Of a DNA stretch of 64,000 bases, positions 11,313 to 22,009 are shown piece after piece. The stretch lies in NCBI GenBank assembly GCA_022457155.1, contig JAJGOT010000071.1, positions 703,501 through 767,500 on the forward strand. Direction: 5' to 3'. The notes under the pieces were generated by a model, which saw only the letters and a program-made list of their open reading frames with translations, searched no databases and was not told the origin of the DNA. This DNA is from Cladopsammia gracilis (Eukaryota > Cnidaria > Anthozoa > Scleractinia > Dendrophylliidae). The position numbers and the translations under genes are program-made. Within the stretch, counting starts at the first letter, position 1. The number at the start of each line of letters is the position of its first letter.

Positions 11313-11580
11313 ATGGAGAAACAAGAGCTACAAGCAATTGCAAAAAGACTTGAGACATTGTGCACTGTGCTACGTATTTCGACAATAACATCGTTTTCAA
11401 CAAGTCCCCACCCCCTCCCCCCTTATCAATGTTGTGCCAGATCCCAAATGCCATTCAAACTGACAGACATCAACATTGAAAGGGGGAGAGGGGGGTCAGT
11501 AGCACATTGCATTGATGTGCTTGGTGTTACGGGTTCGCTTTTATACGGAATGAGGATTTTTGTTAAAGTGTCTCAACCTT
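11313..11580 (+). pseudogene. Gag 5' end interrupted by a small foldback insertion
   Basis: An ATG at 11313 directly behind repeat A1 opens a frame reading MEKQELQAIAKRLETLCTV, the expected position of the Gag start. At about 11390-11570 the protein-like composition stops, and the sequence holds a C-rich/G-rich inverted repeat (11410-11434 and 11471-11496). Coding character resumes at 11580. I infer an insertion or a badly decayed stretch inside gag. Confidence 0.5.
11410..11496. repeat. C-rich/G-rich foldback inside the DIRS-like gag
   Basis: The left arm accccctccccccttatcaa and the right arm ttgaaagggggagaggggggt (part) are near reverse complements of about 25 nt with a 36-nt loop. The runs of C and G could also form G-quadruplex or i-motif structures. 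Confidence 0.7.
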
Positions 11581-11581
11581 T

Positions 11582-12016
11582 TTGCAACTGCTTGTAGTTG
11601 CACTTTTGAAGAAGTCTAAAGAAACTATTTTGGAGCACGTGGATTCCAAATTACAAGATCTCAAAAAAGGCATTTCTGAAGATCAGGAAGATTGCGTACG
11701 ATCCGTTGTGAAGAAGGTTAAAGAAGATCAGTCAACCAAGTGGAAGAAAGTTGGCAATGAGAAGCAGTACAAGTTCAGTGATTCTTTGGAAGCCAAGATT
11801 GATTCAGCTGTTGCCGCCATTGATAAGAAGACAGAGAAGGCAAAACAAGAATTGCAGGAAGGTAAGAAGCTTTTGGCTGGGCGGCAAAAATTGATTAAGC
11901 TTGCCGATCAATTGGAGGGCGGTTGGGCCACTGTCTTGGCCTATTTAACTGACGACTTAGTGGATACTCTTGAGACAAACGGCATATTTCCAAAGCCGAA
12001 AAATCGCCCAAGATAG
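11582..12016 (+). CDS. Gag-like protein of the DIRS/PAT-like element (fragment)
   Basis: The 144-residue frame is highly charged. It has a coiled-coil-like first half (KKSKETILEHVDSKLQDLKK) and the segment TKWKKVGNEKQYKFSD, followed by LLAGRQKLIKLADQLEGGWA. From my knowledge of cnidarian DIRS-like elements, the KWK-GNEKQ and RQKLI-AD-GWA pattern is typical of their first ORF. The protein would bind element RNA and form particles. The nominal ATG is unlikely to be the true start, because the element's ATG at 11313 lies upstream and is separated by the interruption. A stop follows at 12014-12016, before the usual C-terminal basic tail. Confidence 0.7.
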   Translation: MQLLVVALLKKSKETILEHVDSKLQDLKKGISEDQEDCVRSVVKKVKEDQSTKWKKVGNEKQYKFSDSLEAKIDSAVAAIDKKTEKAKQELQEGKKLLAGRQKLIKLADQLEGGWATVLAYLTDDLVDTLETNGIFPKPKNRPR

Positions 12017-12369
12017 CTATTGAATCGAAAAGAGAGAAATCTGGGTTTAGATCTACAAGTTTGAAGTCCAAACATGCTGCTTCTTGTAATCCTTTTAATG
12101 CGCATTCCTTTATTGATGATTCTTCCAAGTCCTTTCAACAGCCTTTTCAGTTTCAACAGGCCACCTTTTACCCTGGAACCTTCAGAAGAAGACAACAAGT
12201 GGGAACTTACTTCGCCCGTGGGCTGGAAGGACATTGGAGAAATAACTGCCTCAACATCATTTCACCCTCAAGATCAGTAAGTCTAACAAGTGATGCATTT
12301 GAATTTGAGAGCTCTTCTGATTCTAATTTATTTGAAGTTGGTTCTCTCAAGGCTCACATTCATTTTCGG

Positions 12370-13868
12370 TCTAATACAGGCTTCTGATTTCATCATCAAT
12401 ACTATCGTTGAAGGGTATAAAATCCTTTTTTTCGATTTGCTTGCTAGTTATGTTATTCCTAACAGATCTTCAGCCTTCAAGTTTAAAGATTTTGTTAATG
12501 AGGCCATTTCTGAATTAATGTGGATGTGTTTTTGGGAGTTGACATTCTGCCCGTGTTATCAATCCGTTGCACGTTGTACAGCAGTCCATCGGGAAATGCA
12601 GACTTATTTTGGACCTTTCTTATTTAAACAAATTTGTTTTGAATCAGTATGTTCAATATGAAGATATTCGCACTATATTTGACTTATTTCAATCCGGTTA
12701 TTATTTCTTTACCTTCGATCTTAAATCCGGATATCATGTTGAAATTTTTCCTGATCATTGACAATATCTCGGTTTCTCTTGGTGGTTTGATTCTGTTGTC
12801 AAATACTTTGTTTTCACTGTTTCGCCTTTCAGTTTATCTTCAGCGCCCTACATATTTACTAAGTTAGTACCTACACTTGTTAGCTATTGGCGAGGACTTG
12901 GTCGTCATATCGTTACATTTCTGGATGATGGTATCGTTGGTGCTCCCGATTACATCACCTGTCAAGAAGTTAGTCGTCTTTGTCGATTTGGATTCCGCTG
13001 GGTTTTTTGTGAACGATCGAAAATAAGTTTGGACACCGTCTCAAGTTGGTGTATGGCTGGGTTATTGTCTAGATTTCAGTCGTAACATCTCCATGCCACA
13101 TGCTAAGGTTAACGAAAGCATCTCGCGTATTCTTTCTCAAGGTTTCGTCACAGCCAAGGTACTCGCTAGCATTGCTGGGCAATTAAATGCTATGTTTATG
13201 GCTATTGGCAACACAGTGCGTTTAATGTCTCGATCAATGTACATCCAGATTTCACCCAAAGTTCTACAATCTTTTGCGCCTAAGGGTTATGTGTCAAATG
13301 GTTCACAAATAATCAGAATGTCGCTCGTATTATTGATGTGGGTAGTACGAAGTTCCATTCGCAAGAAGAAGCCAAACACATTTTTGACATTTCCGTTCAT
13401 CATGGTATTTCTACTGAACCTGAATGGGTGCCTAGAACCAACAATGATGAAGCTGACTACACTGATGATTGGTCTGTTAGTTTTCACATTTTTTGCCTTT
13501 CAGATTCAAGATGGGGGCCCCCACATTGTTGATCGCTTTGCTGACGAGCATAACCATTGATTACCTAGATTTGATTCTAGGTTCTGGAACCCGCTCTGTG
13601 AAGCTATGGACACGTTCACAAGGTCATGGGAGTTTGAGAACAACTGGCTTTGTCCGCCTCCTCATCTAATTCCGAGAGCTCTCAGACACATGAGGTCTTG
13701 CTGCGCACTAGGGACTTTGATTGCTGCACTATGGCAATCTGCTCCATTCTGGCCTCTTTTAACATCAGACGGACTGCGTCTTGCATCTTTCATGGTGGAT
13801 TGGATGGATCTTCCCCCCTTAAAGGCAATGTTCTGTGCCGGTCGTCACAGTGTTCCTTCAGTTTAGAA
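12370..13868 (+). pseudogene. RT and RNase H region of the DIRS/PAT-like element, multiply broken
   Basis: Pieces of one polyprotein appear in alternating frames. In order: KCRLILDLSYLNKFV and the motif FTFDLKSGYH (RT motif A) at about 12590-12740; the catalytic FLDD (codons 12918-12929) with TFLDDGIVGA; NISMPHAKVNESI-type thumb sequence near 13090; EWVPRTNNDEADY at about 13420; and the RNase H/connector segment WGPPHIVDRFADEH, then LCPPPHLIPRALRHM and LIAALWQSAPFWPL, to 13860. At least four frame changes or stops interrupt it. FLDD and the late WPL-type segment fit DIRS-like elements rather than LINEs or LTR elements. No tyrosine recombinase motif follows. Confidence 0.75.
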
Positions 13869-14010
13869 TTTTGGCTATTTGTATGAATTTCAGATAGGCT
13901 CGCTTCTTTAATGCCAGGTTTTGCACCAGTGAAATTGGCTCGTGTGCCAAATGTGGTTCTGCTCCAGTTTGGTAAGTTGTTTATAGTTTTGTGGGTTACT
14001 TTAGGTTATG

Positions 14011-14159
14011 GCCAGTGGGTGGTCTAAATCTTGCCAGTGGGTGGCTTTTTCGTGGCCAATGGGTGGCTTGCACAGACTCTTCTAGTTAGAGGCATTAGCC
14101 AGTGGGTGGCTGTTGATAGCATGATACCAGTGGGTGGTTTTCAGGTAGCCAGTGGGTGG
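14011..14159 (+). repeat. Iteron-like array of GCCAGTGGGTGG motifs
   Basis: Motif starts are 14011, 14033, 14055 (one substitution), 14098, 14126 (one substitution) and 14148. The intervals are 22, 22, 43, 28 and 22 nt. A further degenerate copy (agccaggggtggtgg) begins near 14228. The intervening sequence is not conserved, so only the 12-nt word is repeated, unlike an ordinary tandem repeat. It sits directly upstream of the split direct repeats. Confidence 0.85.
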
Positions 14160-14361
14160 TTTGTTTTTTGTCTGACTGTTATCCATTTTTACACTAGCAT
14201 GTATGTGGCTGTATGTGGCTTTATGTAGCCAGGGGTGGTGGTGATTGCTCGGGGCTTTTTTCGAACAGTTTGTGCGGCATTCTATAGCCAGCAGTCTCTA
14301 TAGTGGGGATTTCGTTGTTTCTTCAGTTTCCCATTCTTGAGTTCTCATCTGTTTCTGCAGC

Positions 14362-14409
14362 TCTTGGGCTGGAGTGAGCCACACCCAAGGGATGTGTGTG
14401 TGTTTTCTG
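14362..14409 (+). repeat. Split direct repeat B1
   Basis: The sequence from tcttgggctggagtgagcca through tgtgtgtgttttctg matches B2 at 14720-14767. It contains short inverted arms, cttggg and cccaag, around a 15-nt core, which resembles a recombinase crossover site. Confidence 0.8.
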
Positions 14410-14437
14410 GGGTGTTTCACTGTGATTTAGAGGAGAG

Positions 14438-14596
14438 TGGTATTTTCCTGCATTTGACTGCGGAATTAGCAGGAAAATATGCTCTCGTCGGTATCTTTGT
14501 TTAGGTGTGTGGGGTATTTGGCGGGTGTATTCATAGAGGCACGAAAGAGTAGGTCTTTCATCTCGGTCTCGCTTCCCTGCATTCGTGTTTAGTTTT
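14438..14596 (+). repeat. Split direct repeat A2
   Basis: Second copy of the left-terminal repeat A1, 159 nt, lying between B1 and B2. Its placement gives the order B1-A2-B2 that allows a circle or full copy to be regenerated during reverse transcription in PAT/Ngaro elements. Confidence 0.85.
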
Positions 14597-14719
14597 ATTT
14601 TTTGGATGTTATTTTGATTTGTTTTGATTTTTTGGCGGTGCCTGTTCTCCTTTTTTTCATTATATTTTGTAGTTGTTTTCAAGTCAGCAATGTGGAGAGA
14701 TCTTCAAGTTGCTATTCAT

Positions 14720-14767
14720 CTGGCTTGGAGCGAGCCACACCCAAGGTAGGTGTGTGTGTGTTTTCTG
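14720..14767 (+). repeat. Split direct repeat B2 (right end)
   Basis: It matches B1 (ggcttggagcgagccacacc and the following aaggtaggtgtgtgtgtg), ending in ttttctg. This marks the probable right end of the element. Confidence 0.8.
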
Positions 14768-16434
14768 AGTCACGACTACATATTTCCCAGGGTTGCAAAA
14801 AACAACAGAGGTGTAATACCAAACTCTGCCCGTGGTGTGACATCATATAGGAAAATGTTTGCGGAGATATGTGCACTAATATCCATCCAGGGAAGGGGAG
14901 TGCTAAACTTTTCTCATTGCAATATTTTTCTCATAAAACATAACAGGGATTGTCAAACCTACAAAGTGTTTTATGACAATATAATGCATGGTTTTATTTT
15001 TTGGTACTGTATGAAAATGTTAGCCATTAACTGTGATCTTTTTTATTGAAATGTCTTATTATCTACATTTATTTGCTTGTGGGGGAAATAAATAAATCCT
15101 TGTTTTTCTATTTTTTTATACTCTGATAACACATGTACTTTCAAGATATGCCTTAGTATTGCAAATTGTTATTATTTGTCATGGTAATACTGCTATCACT
15201 ACTTGATCATTTAGATGACCAAGACACTGTTTGAGACAGTGTTCACCACACACTGCATTCCACGTTCAGTGGCCTGATGGGCTGCCCGTTGCAGTGCAAA
15301 TGACACCTCCATCAAAAGGGCTGGCAGATGGTATGTAGAATGATACTGTTTTCAACTTTTTCATGTTTATGTTATTGTAAGTCGTCTTCTTCAGAGCTGG
15401 CAAATGTTTTAGAACTCAAAACTTGATACTTGCAAAGAAAAAATATTTGAAATGATGAGTTCCCTTTTCCTTCAGTTTTGGTAAGTAGAACTGCTGCAAA
15501 CAAGCCCCTTTTGGGGGATATTGGGTATAGCATAAAAGACTGTGTGGGTTGGAGAGCTGCTGATCTCCTCTCCAGCAATTATACTGTCATTATATCAACG
15601 AATGGTTATGTTCACATATTGAAATTTCAATAGTAAAAGAACATGCGTCTGAGTGCACTAGCAGGAAATGCTACAAGAGCAATGCAAAAGGATGTGATTT
15701 TGACCATTTGAAAACTAGTACCTGTCATTTCTGTATTCATTATTTTATGAAACCAATTATTGCTTGTCTATGACAATATCCAATACCCCAAATGGAGCCT
15801 GTCATTGTAAAGTAATGAATACTTCTGATGCCCGCAGGAGACCAGTTATTTTAAATATACAGTTCAGTCAACTTCTCCTTGCTGCCATTGCTTGATTCAG
15901 ATAGCCACAAATGGTGCATGATAATATCATGTGACATACAATGAACACAAAAATATTGTGCGGTAGGGCTGATCTTGCATCTAGACAAGGAGTTTTTCAC
16001 TTTGCAAAGATGTTTCTTAAGCATACAAGAAGGTACCTGTGTAGGAGACCAATTTATAAAATTATCGCTGGCTCGACTTTAGTGAAATAAGTATTGGTAG
16101 AGCCACTCGGCTATTTTCAAGGATCAGTAAGCTTACATTGTTCCAAATTATAGTACTTTGTGTAATTAATGCATTGAACTAAAAAAAGGTGAAAACAATT
16201 TTTTTGTTTTAGCGAGTAGTGGGGTTGTCTGAAAGTAACTATGTTCTGTCATTGGTTTTACGAAATCCAATATTTATGAGCTTTACACCCAGGATGCAAG
16301 AGCTCAAATGATTAAAGAGCATCATGATGGACAGCCAGTGAAAGACCATGAAATGCGGATGTTTAAAGCATTACGATGATTCAGACTACAGAATAATTTG
16401 TATAAGTGAGTGCAATTTCGAATGAATAAGCAGA

Positions 16435-16466
<32 letters not shown>

Positions 16467-16776
16467 CAGCCCACAGAGCGAGTGCAATTTGTAGTGGAGC
16501 TCTGTGGGCCTTTGGCCTGCGCGGAGCCCAATACTCATAGAACCTAGAAGCTATGCCCGTCATTTTTCATGATCATGGCTAGCGGAATGTTTCGCAGGCG
16601 CGTATGACGTCACAAAACATCCAAGATGTTTGTTTTCATTATGGATTTCACAACCAAAGAAGCGGAAATTTATTAAAGAACTTCCAACCAAGGGAGGGAC
16701 TTAAAGGTAAAACAGATTACATTTTTCGATGGGAATTTATGTTGATATCAATGTTGATATCAATCTGTGCTTATTT
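14768..16776. other. No gene recognised
   Basis: AT-rich sequence. A short protein-like frame at about 15255-15330 (FHVQWPDGLPVAVQMTPPSK) ends at a possible donor (gtatgt). It has no usable acceptor in phase, so I do not call it an exon. Nothing else stands out. Confidence 0.4.
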
Positions 16777-17078
16777 AAGGCCTGTTTATATGGAGGTCGG
16801 CTGGCCCGCTTTGCTGAGATCTTGGAATACATGTATGCCTATTTTGCTTCTTTAAATCTTGTTGCATCTAAAAAAAATCATACGATTGTTTGGAATGGAA
16901 AGTTATGTTGAAAAGTTTCAGCTCCGCTGGATTTAAAATCAAGAAGTTATTCCTAGGGTGTCGCTTCGGGCCTCATGCTAGCCTGGCATGTTCCATATAA
17001 TCGCAAGACAAAATCCAGCCTAGTAAGTGGGAAAGCCTGCCTACCGGGCTGGCCTGCCCCCATATAAACAGCCCTTAT
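16777..17078. mobile_element. Putative MITE with imperfect terminal inverted repeats
   Basis: The left end (aaggcctgtttatatggagg, then tcggctggcccgc) is a near reverse complement of the right end (gggctggcctgcccccatat, then aaacagccctt). Arms are roughly 30-35 bp and the element about 300 bp. There is no coding capacity. The target duplication is not clear. Confidence 0.65.
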
Positions 17079-18544
17079 TCCAAATTGCAAGAAAAAATCA
17101 TGTGATTACTTGTTAATGATATACATACAGAAATTTAATTTCAACTTTTTGCACTCAATTTCAACTTACTGCACTGTTTGGCATTAATTGACGTGCTCTC
17201 AGCCAATCAGCATGTAGAAATGTTTGCATATATTTTATTAAGAGCGTATAGTTGGTGCATGTGCTATTTTGGGATTTGTATATACTATTGTACTCTGGCT
17301 TTTGAGTCAAAATGTAAAATGTTGAGTTATGTGATTGCATAATACAGCTGTTAAGTGAAGTTTTGTATAAAAAAAACTGTGGAAATCCATTACATTTAGA
17401 TTCATGTTGATAACTTTGCTTCAAATTGTTTGGATTAAACAATACGTTATAAATTTATTATGAGCAATTTTTTTAACGGGGGGTAGGGAGTATTTTTTTA
17501 ATAGATAATTGCAAGCATAATTTAGAGCATAAGAGTAAAGTCAGTTTTTGTAGAGTGACATTAACGAGCATAATTTTCACATTACGGAATTGCGCCCATT
17601 GAAACACGTCGATCGAAGATGCAAATTTTGCTGTAAATTAAATGTTCCCCAGTGTATAGCTATTACTTCGCAGCAAAGATAGGTGCAACAAGTCTATTAT
17701 TCAGCAGACAACAGAAGAACAAGGAAGGATAATTCGGTCAAGTCTATTGATGCATGTTGCATGAGTGCATCGCAAAAGCGTTTCACACTACATAGCACTA
17801 CAAGGCCGTGCTTTCCTTGAAATTTCTATTAAACAGAAATGAATTAATATATTGTCTTGCAAAGGATATTTTAATGCCAAAAATCGATCAATTAGAACAC
17901 AGACCAGTGTCCTTGATGCGACTGTCTACAAAAGGTGACAAATGTTAACATGAAACTTGTTTATGCATCGAAAACTTAAACAGTATTTTGGTAAGGTAGT
18001 TAGAATAAAATATCTTCATTGAAACTTGGCCATCTTGCGCGTTTCGTTAGCTTTACAGCCATGTGAAAATGATACCAATTATTTACTTCAAACGAGTTGT
18101 CATCTGAGTCAGCATGCGCTTCTAAACATACAACTCACTGCTGAACTCGCACTCCACCGTTAAGCCATGCGTCCGTTACAACTTCTGCAAAACTCTCTCT
18201 TGTTGGGAACCTAACCGTATTTGCATGGCTATATGTTATTAGATAAACGATTCGTTGATTTTCATTACATTTACATTAAGTAGAGGATGCCATTGTACAA
18301 TATTGTGTCTACTCGCTCTGTACTAACTCCAAATAACACAAGACAACACCTCAAGCCTTACAATGATAAATGTACAGTTGCAGTGTTTCATATTTCATTC
18401 ACTATTTATATTCGACCAAATTTTACTTAATGGTGACTCTTCTTCACACAGAATGATTGAATCCGTCCTTGCATTGCATAAAATATGCACGTCACTTTTA
18501 AAAAGTTAAAATTATTACTTTCATTTAGTCATTTCAATGCTATT
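17079..18544. other. No gene recognised
   Basis: AT-rich, no repeats matched elsewhere in the window, and no protein-like frame. Confidence 0.5.
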
Positions 18545-19672
18545 AGGGAGCTTACGAATCGACGACTTTCGCACGACGCGGTTGGATTGCGTGACATGCC
18601 TACTGCGCATGATTTTGTGGGCAGTTGCCGGCGTCGAGCCAAAGTCGATGACGTTGTTTTGAGCAAATTGACGTTGTCGCCAAAACAGCAGAACGTGAAG
18701 TGAGTTTTCGAAGTTTTCTCTCGTTAATTCAGGGGATTCTGCCAGATAATTCAAGAATCACATCAGGGAGATGTTCTTGACATAAATGTTTCTGACTTTT
18801 TGTCTGTTTTCATTCAAGTAACGCCCCAAAATATCAAGTAGAAATATGGCAAGTGAAACAAGTGAAATGCCAAGTGACACGAAAAGTAAGGATGAGATTG
18901 CTGAATGAAAACTCGTTTATGTTAATCAAACCTTATTGAAGGATAAGACATTTGCTTTTGTTTAACGAATTTTCAAAGAAATTAAAACGGGTGTATATTT
19001 TATAGTCGGGTCTATAGTTAAAAATAGGAAAATATTTTACTGGCAGCCGGGACTGGAAGCAATATACGCTGCTAGATTTAAAAAAGTTAAGCTTGTAAAT
19101 TCGATGAGGTTTTTTATTCTTGTCCTGAGTCATCTTTTAGCCAGCCTGAAGTTCTAGAAACACAAATTTGTCTCGGCTTTTCTGCTATGCGAGCGAGCAG
19201 ATGATCTGTATCACATTTGATTTATAGGGACATTTTACATAGGCTTGTAAATGTCGGGCAATTTTCGTTTTCTAAGCTTTGTCCATTTAAAAAATTCACT
19301 TGTCCAGCTGTCCAAGAGATCCAACACCGCCCAATGATTTGTGGCTGTGGCCGGTCTCAGAGCACGTTATAACATAGCTAGTAAATTCGTGTAATCAAAT
19401 TCAATTGCCCGAGCGTGCTTCATATTCCCATTGTGCATGCTGAAAACATCAGCAAACAATTGCCTCGAGAAAAAAAATTTCTCCGCGAGTGACTTCAGCA
19501 TTTTGCATTCAAAAACGGGGGAAAACTTCAGAAAATAAGCCTGCCACGCGCCCACCAGTGTCGTCGTCTTCATTAGGAATCGTAAATTCAAATTTCTGCA
19601 GGACGGCGACGCGGGACTACGACGTGACCCAACAGCGTCGTCGTGCAAAAGTCGTCGATTCGTAAGCTCCCT
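18545..19672. mobile_element. 1.1-kb non-autonomous DNA transposon with terminal inverted repeats
   Basis: The left terminus agggagcttacgaatcgacg, then actttcgcacgacg, is the reverse complement (one or two mismatches) of the right terminus (cgtcgtgcaaaagtcgtcga, then ttcgtaagctccct). The terminal repeat is about 35 bp, and GC-rich, diverging sequence continues inward on both sides. The interior has no transposase-like frame. The superfamily cannot be fixed because no target duplication was identified. Confidence 0.75.
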
Positions 19673-20097
19673 TTTTTAACAAATTTAGATCGACCATTTT
19701 ATTGAAATTTTTTTTGGGGTGTCAATGTAAAGTTTACAGAATGATTTTTCATCCCCAAAAATATAATACTCTTTCATAAATTTGTCATTCTGAATCTTGC
19801 CTGTAAGATACTTCTTGCTCATCCCTGAAGCAAATATTTTCAATGTCTACATTATTTTGTAAAGTAATCACTAATGTTTGATGGATTCCACTAAACATTT
19901 ACATGTACATTATAACAAATTATACAATATGTGGCCCTTGGCCCAAACACTCAGTTCCATTAATTGTGAAATTTTCTCATAGAAAACAAGGTTCAAGTAA
20001 AAACTAACCTTTTGGATCATTTATTTACTGCCTTACCCTTGCTTGAAGGCTTTCTAATAAAGTAAACTGGTTGTCTGCTATTTACATTTTTAAATCA
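19673..20097. other. No gene recognised
   Basis: AT-rich stretch without repeats or convincing frames. Confidence 0.5.
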
Positions 20098-20385
20098 TCA
20101 CTTATGGTAGTGAAACTCTGTACCAAAGAAATATCCAGTTAGCTTTTGAGAGCACTTCTGGGAAAGGCCGCTATCCCTTAGCAACTGCAGAAATTTTTCT
20201 TTCTTCTGGCATTTTGCCCGTAGGTTTTTAAGCTGTTCAAAATCAAGACCTTCCACTGCAATTATTTTAGCCATGTTGGCAGAAAGTACACTGCCAATTT
20301 TGTAAAGGAGTGTCTTGCTGCGCTCTCTGATTAACACCTGGGTTTTGTACTTTCTTTTCTGCTCACGGAGGGAGAGTGTTACCAA
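20098..20385 (-). CDS. Hypothetical protein or terminal exon (minus strand)
   Basis: The 95-residue frame is charged and helix-prone. It includes LSANMAKIIAVEGLDFEQLK and KCQKKEKFLQLLRDSGLSQK. An acceptor-like ctaatatcag lies immediately upstream on the minus strand, so this could be a terminal exon. No family is recognised. The composition is clearly more protein-like than the opposite strand. Confidence 0.4.
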   Translation of the reverse strand: MVTLSLREQKRKYKTQVLIRERSKTLLYKIGSVLSANMAKIIAVEGLDFEQLKNLRAKCQKKEKFLQLLRDSGLSQKCSQKLTGYFFGTEFHYHK

Positions 20386-20764
20386 TGCTGATATTAGTGA
20401 CTGCGAACTTTCAACTCCTTATACATGGTGCATCCATCTCAGATTAATACAGGCCGCTGACCCGAAGGCAGCGAAGGCGGGATATTTTCAACGGCAATAT
20501 ATGGCAGTCGAATTTGACTTATGGTGAGGCTTCTAGCCTTAAAACGGCTTTATTCAGTGGAAATCTCAATACAAAATGCCCTAAAAGAATGAAGAAGAAC
20601 CCACGCATCTTTGCAGGTATGCTTTTACTGCTGGGTAGTGTTTCGATTTAATTTGTACTGTCAACCATGCGTACTTTTCTGGCATGAGTCTACATGTAAC
20701 TCAAATGTGCACAATGTTTGTTAAAATGCATAATTAACGGCTTATCAGCAACAGAGATAGATAT

Positions 20765-21290
20765 GCAAATGAGCACTCACTCCTTCCATCAGCTGTAAAC
20801 TTAGTGACGTAATGGTTTTTGTAACAAGAACAGCGTGAATCCAGACCAAACTAATTTGTTGTAAATATAAACAACGATAAGCTTAAAGATGTTTTGCATT
20901 TGGAGTCTTAAATGGAAGATTAACAGCAATCTAAAAGGATTTTTCAACTGTGACACGCATTTTGATGCGTATCTACCTTGAAGTAATTAAATTTATCCTG
21001 TTCTTAAGTCAGTGATCACAATGCCTGAGTGGATTAGTGCGAAGAATGACAGCCGGATGGAGGAGGAGGTTCAAGTCTCACTCGGGATCTCCTTTTTTTC
21101 TTCATCGGACTGAACATTATGAAAGTGATGTACTGTATTTTTTTTTTGAGTTTGTAAAAATCCTTACGTTTAATTTGAAAAACTGTTGAACCATGTCAGT
21201 GTGAAAACATAAGCTTACTGCAATATTGTGTTAGCGTTAGCATTTCGTATTCACAAGATTGCTCTTAGGAGCCTTTGATTTTTGTAATGT
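20765..21290 (+). repeat. Composite repeat with tRNA-like block, copy 2 (longest)
   Basis: It begins with cactccttccatcagctgta and runs through gcatttggagtcttaaatg and gcgtatctacctt to a tRNA-like block (gcctgagtggattagtgcg, then ggttcaagtctcactcggga). It continues through atgaaagtgatgtactg and aaaatccttacgtttaat to gctcttaggagcctttgat. It aligns end to end with the reverse complement of 57845-58340, which defines the unit as about 500 bp. Confidence 0.75.
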
Positions 21291-21452
21291 TTACACTTCT
21301 GGTTAAAATTCTAAATTAACCATTGCCTGTTTTATGTCATTTACAGATGACAGATATCACCAACGCTATGACCATATTTGGGCAGTGTATGAACATGTTG
21401 CATTATAAAAAAACTATACATGTAGATGTATGAATATGCAACTTACCCCATT

Positions 21453-21773
21453 CTAAAGTTCCCAAATTTTGGGAAATGATGCTTCCTCTTCAGACAAAAT
21501 TGGCAGCGACTTTGGCAATGCCAACACCTGGCCAATGTTTTGGTCCTCACTCTCCTTCTCATTAATGCTCTCTCTTCTCTCGACCAGAAGGGATGCTACC
21601 ACCAAGTTGGTGTCTTCTCTGATGGCCTGTTTAATTGTCAGCGTCTTCATCCCTGAGGACACCAACATTAAAACTTGCGGTGATGGTGCCTCACCAGATT
21701 GCCATCTGCCCAATCTTTCAGGAGAGATGTCTTCTAATAGTTTTTTCATTTCCTCATTATATAACTCCCTCAT
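21453..21773 (-). CDS. Hypothetical protein (minus strand)
   Basis: A 106-residue frame starts at an ATG after an in-frame stop and is rich in E, K, L and S. It reads MRELYNEEMKKLLEDISPER, then SGMKTLTIKQAIREDTNLVV, and ends at TAG. The composition strongly suggests real coding, past or present. No family is recognised. It may belong with the ORF at 20098-20385 on the same strand, 1.1 kb downstream. The composite repeat between them would then lie in an intron. Confidence 0.45.
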   Translation of the reverse strand: MRELYNEEMKKLLEDISPERLGRWQSGEAPSPQVLMLVSSGMKTLTIKQAIREDTNLVVASLLVERRESINEKESEDQNIGQVLALPKSLPILSEEEASFPKIWEL

Positions 21774-22009
21774 ATATAATGGGTTTTATTAGTTCAAAAG
21801 GAAATACAACCTTTATATTGCTGAAACGTTTGTCTCTCAGAAGGTCTTTCTTTCTCCATCGAAAGTAAATAATTTATAATGGAACTACGCAGTAGTAAAG
21901 TTCCCTCCAGTCCAACATTGATTACCATATTCATGAAAATTGTGTATTCAAGCAGAGCAATGCCATTTACTTGAGAACTAGAGAATCTCTTCCCAAATGC
22001 TAACAATAT

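Larger units (their letters stand above)
11137..14767 (+). mobile_element. DIRS/PAT/Ngaro-like tyrosine-recombinase retrotransposon, decayed
   Basis: The layout is A1 (11137-11307), Gag-like ORF, RT and RNase H remnants, B1 (14362-14409), A2 (14438-14596), B2 (14720-14767). A1-ORFs-B1-A2-B2 is the split direct repeat order known from PAT and Ngaro elements, which integrate through a circular intermediate by a tyrosine recombinase. I could not find a recombinase reading frame. The space between RNase H and B1 holds a GCCAGTGGGTGG motif array instead. The ORFs are broken by stops and shifts, so this copy is dead or non-autonomous. Flanks show no obvious target duplication, as expected for recombinase insertion. 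Confidence 0.78.

Noticed and set aside
14000..14160. CRISPR-like array
   Set aside because: Repeat is only 12 nt, spacers are 10-31 nt and the context is a eukaryotic retroelement.
14323..14682. 119-residue minus-strand ORF
   Set aside because: It spans the B1 and A2 repeats and is low in complexity. It is an antisense frame through repeat sequence.
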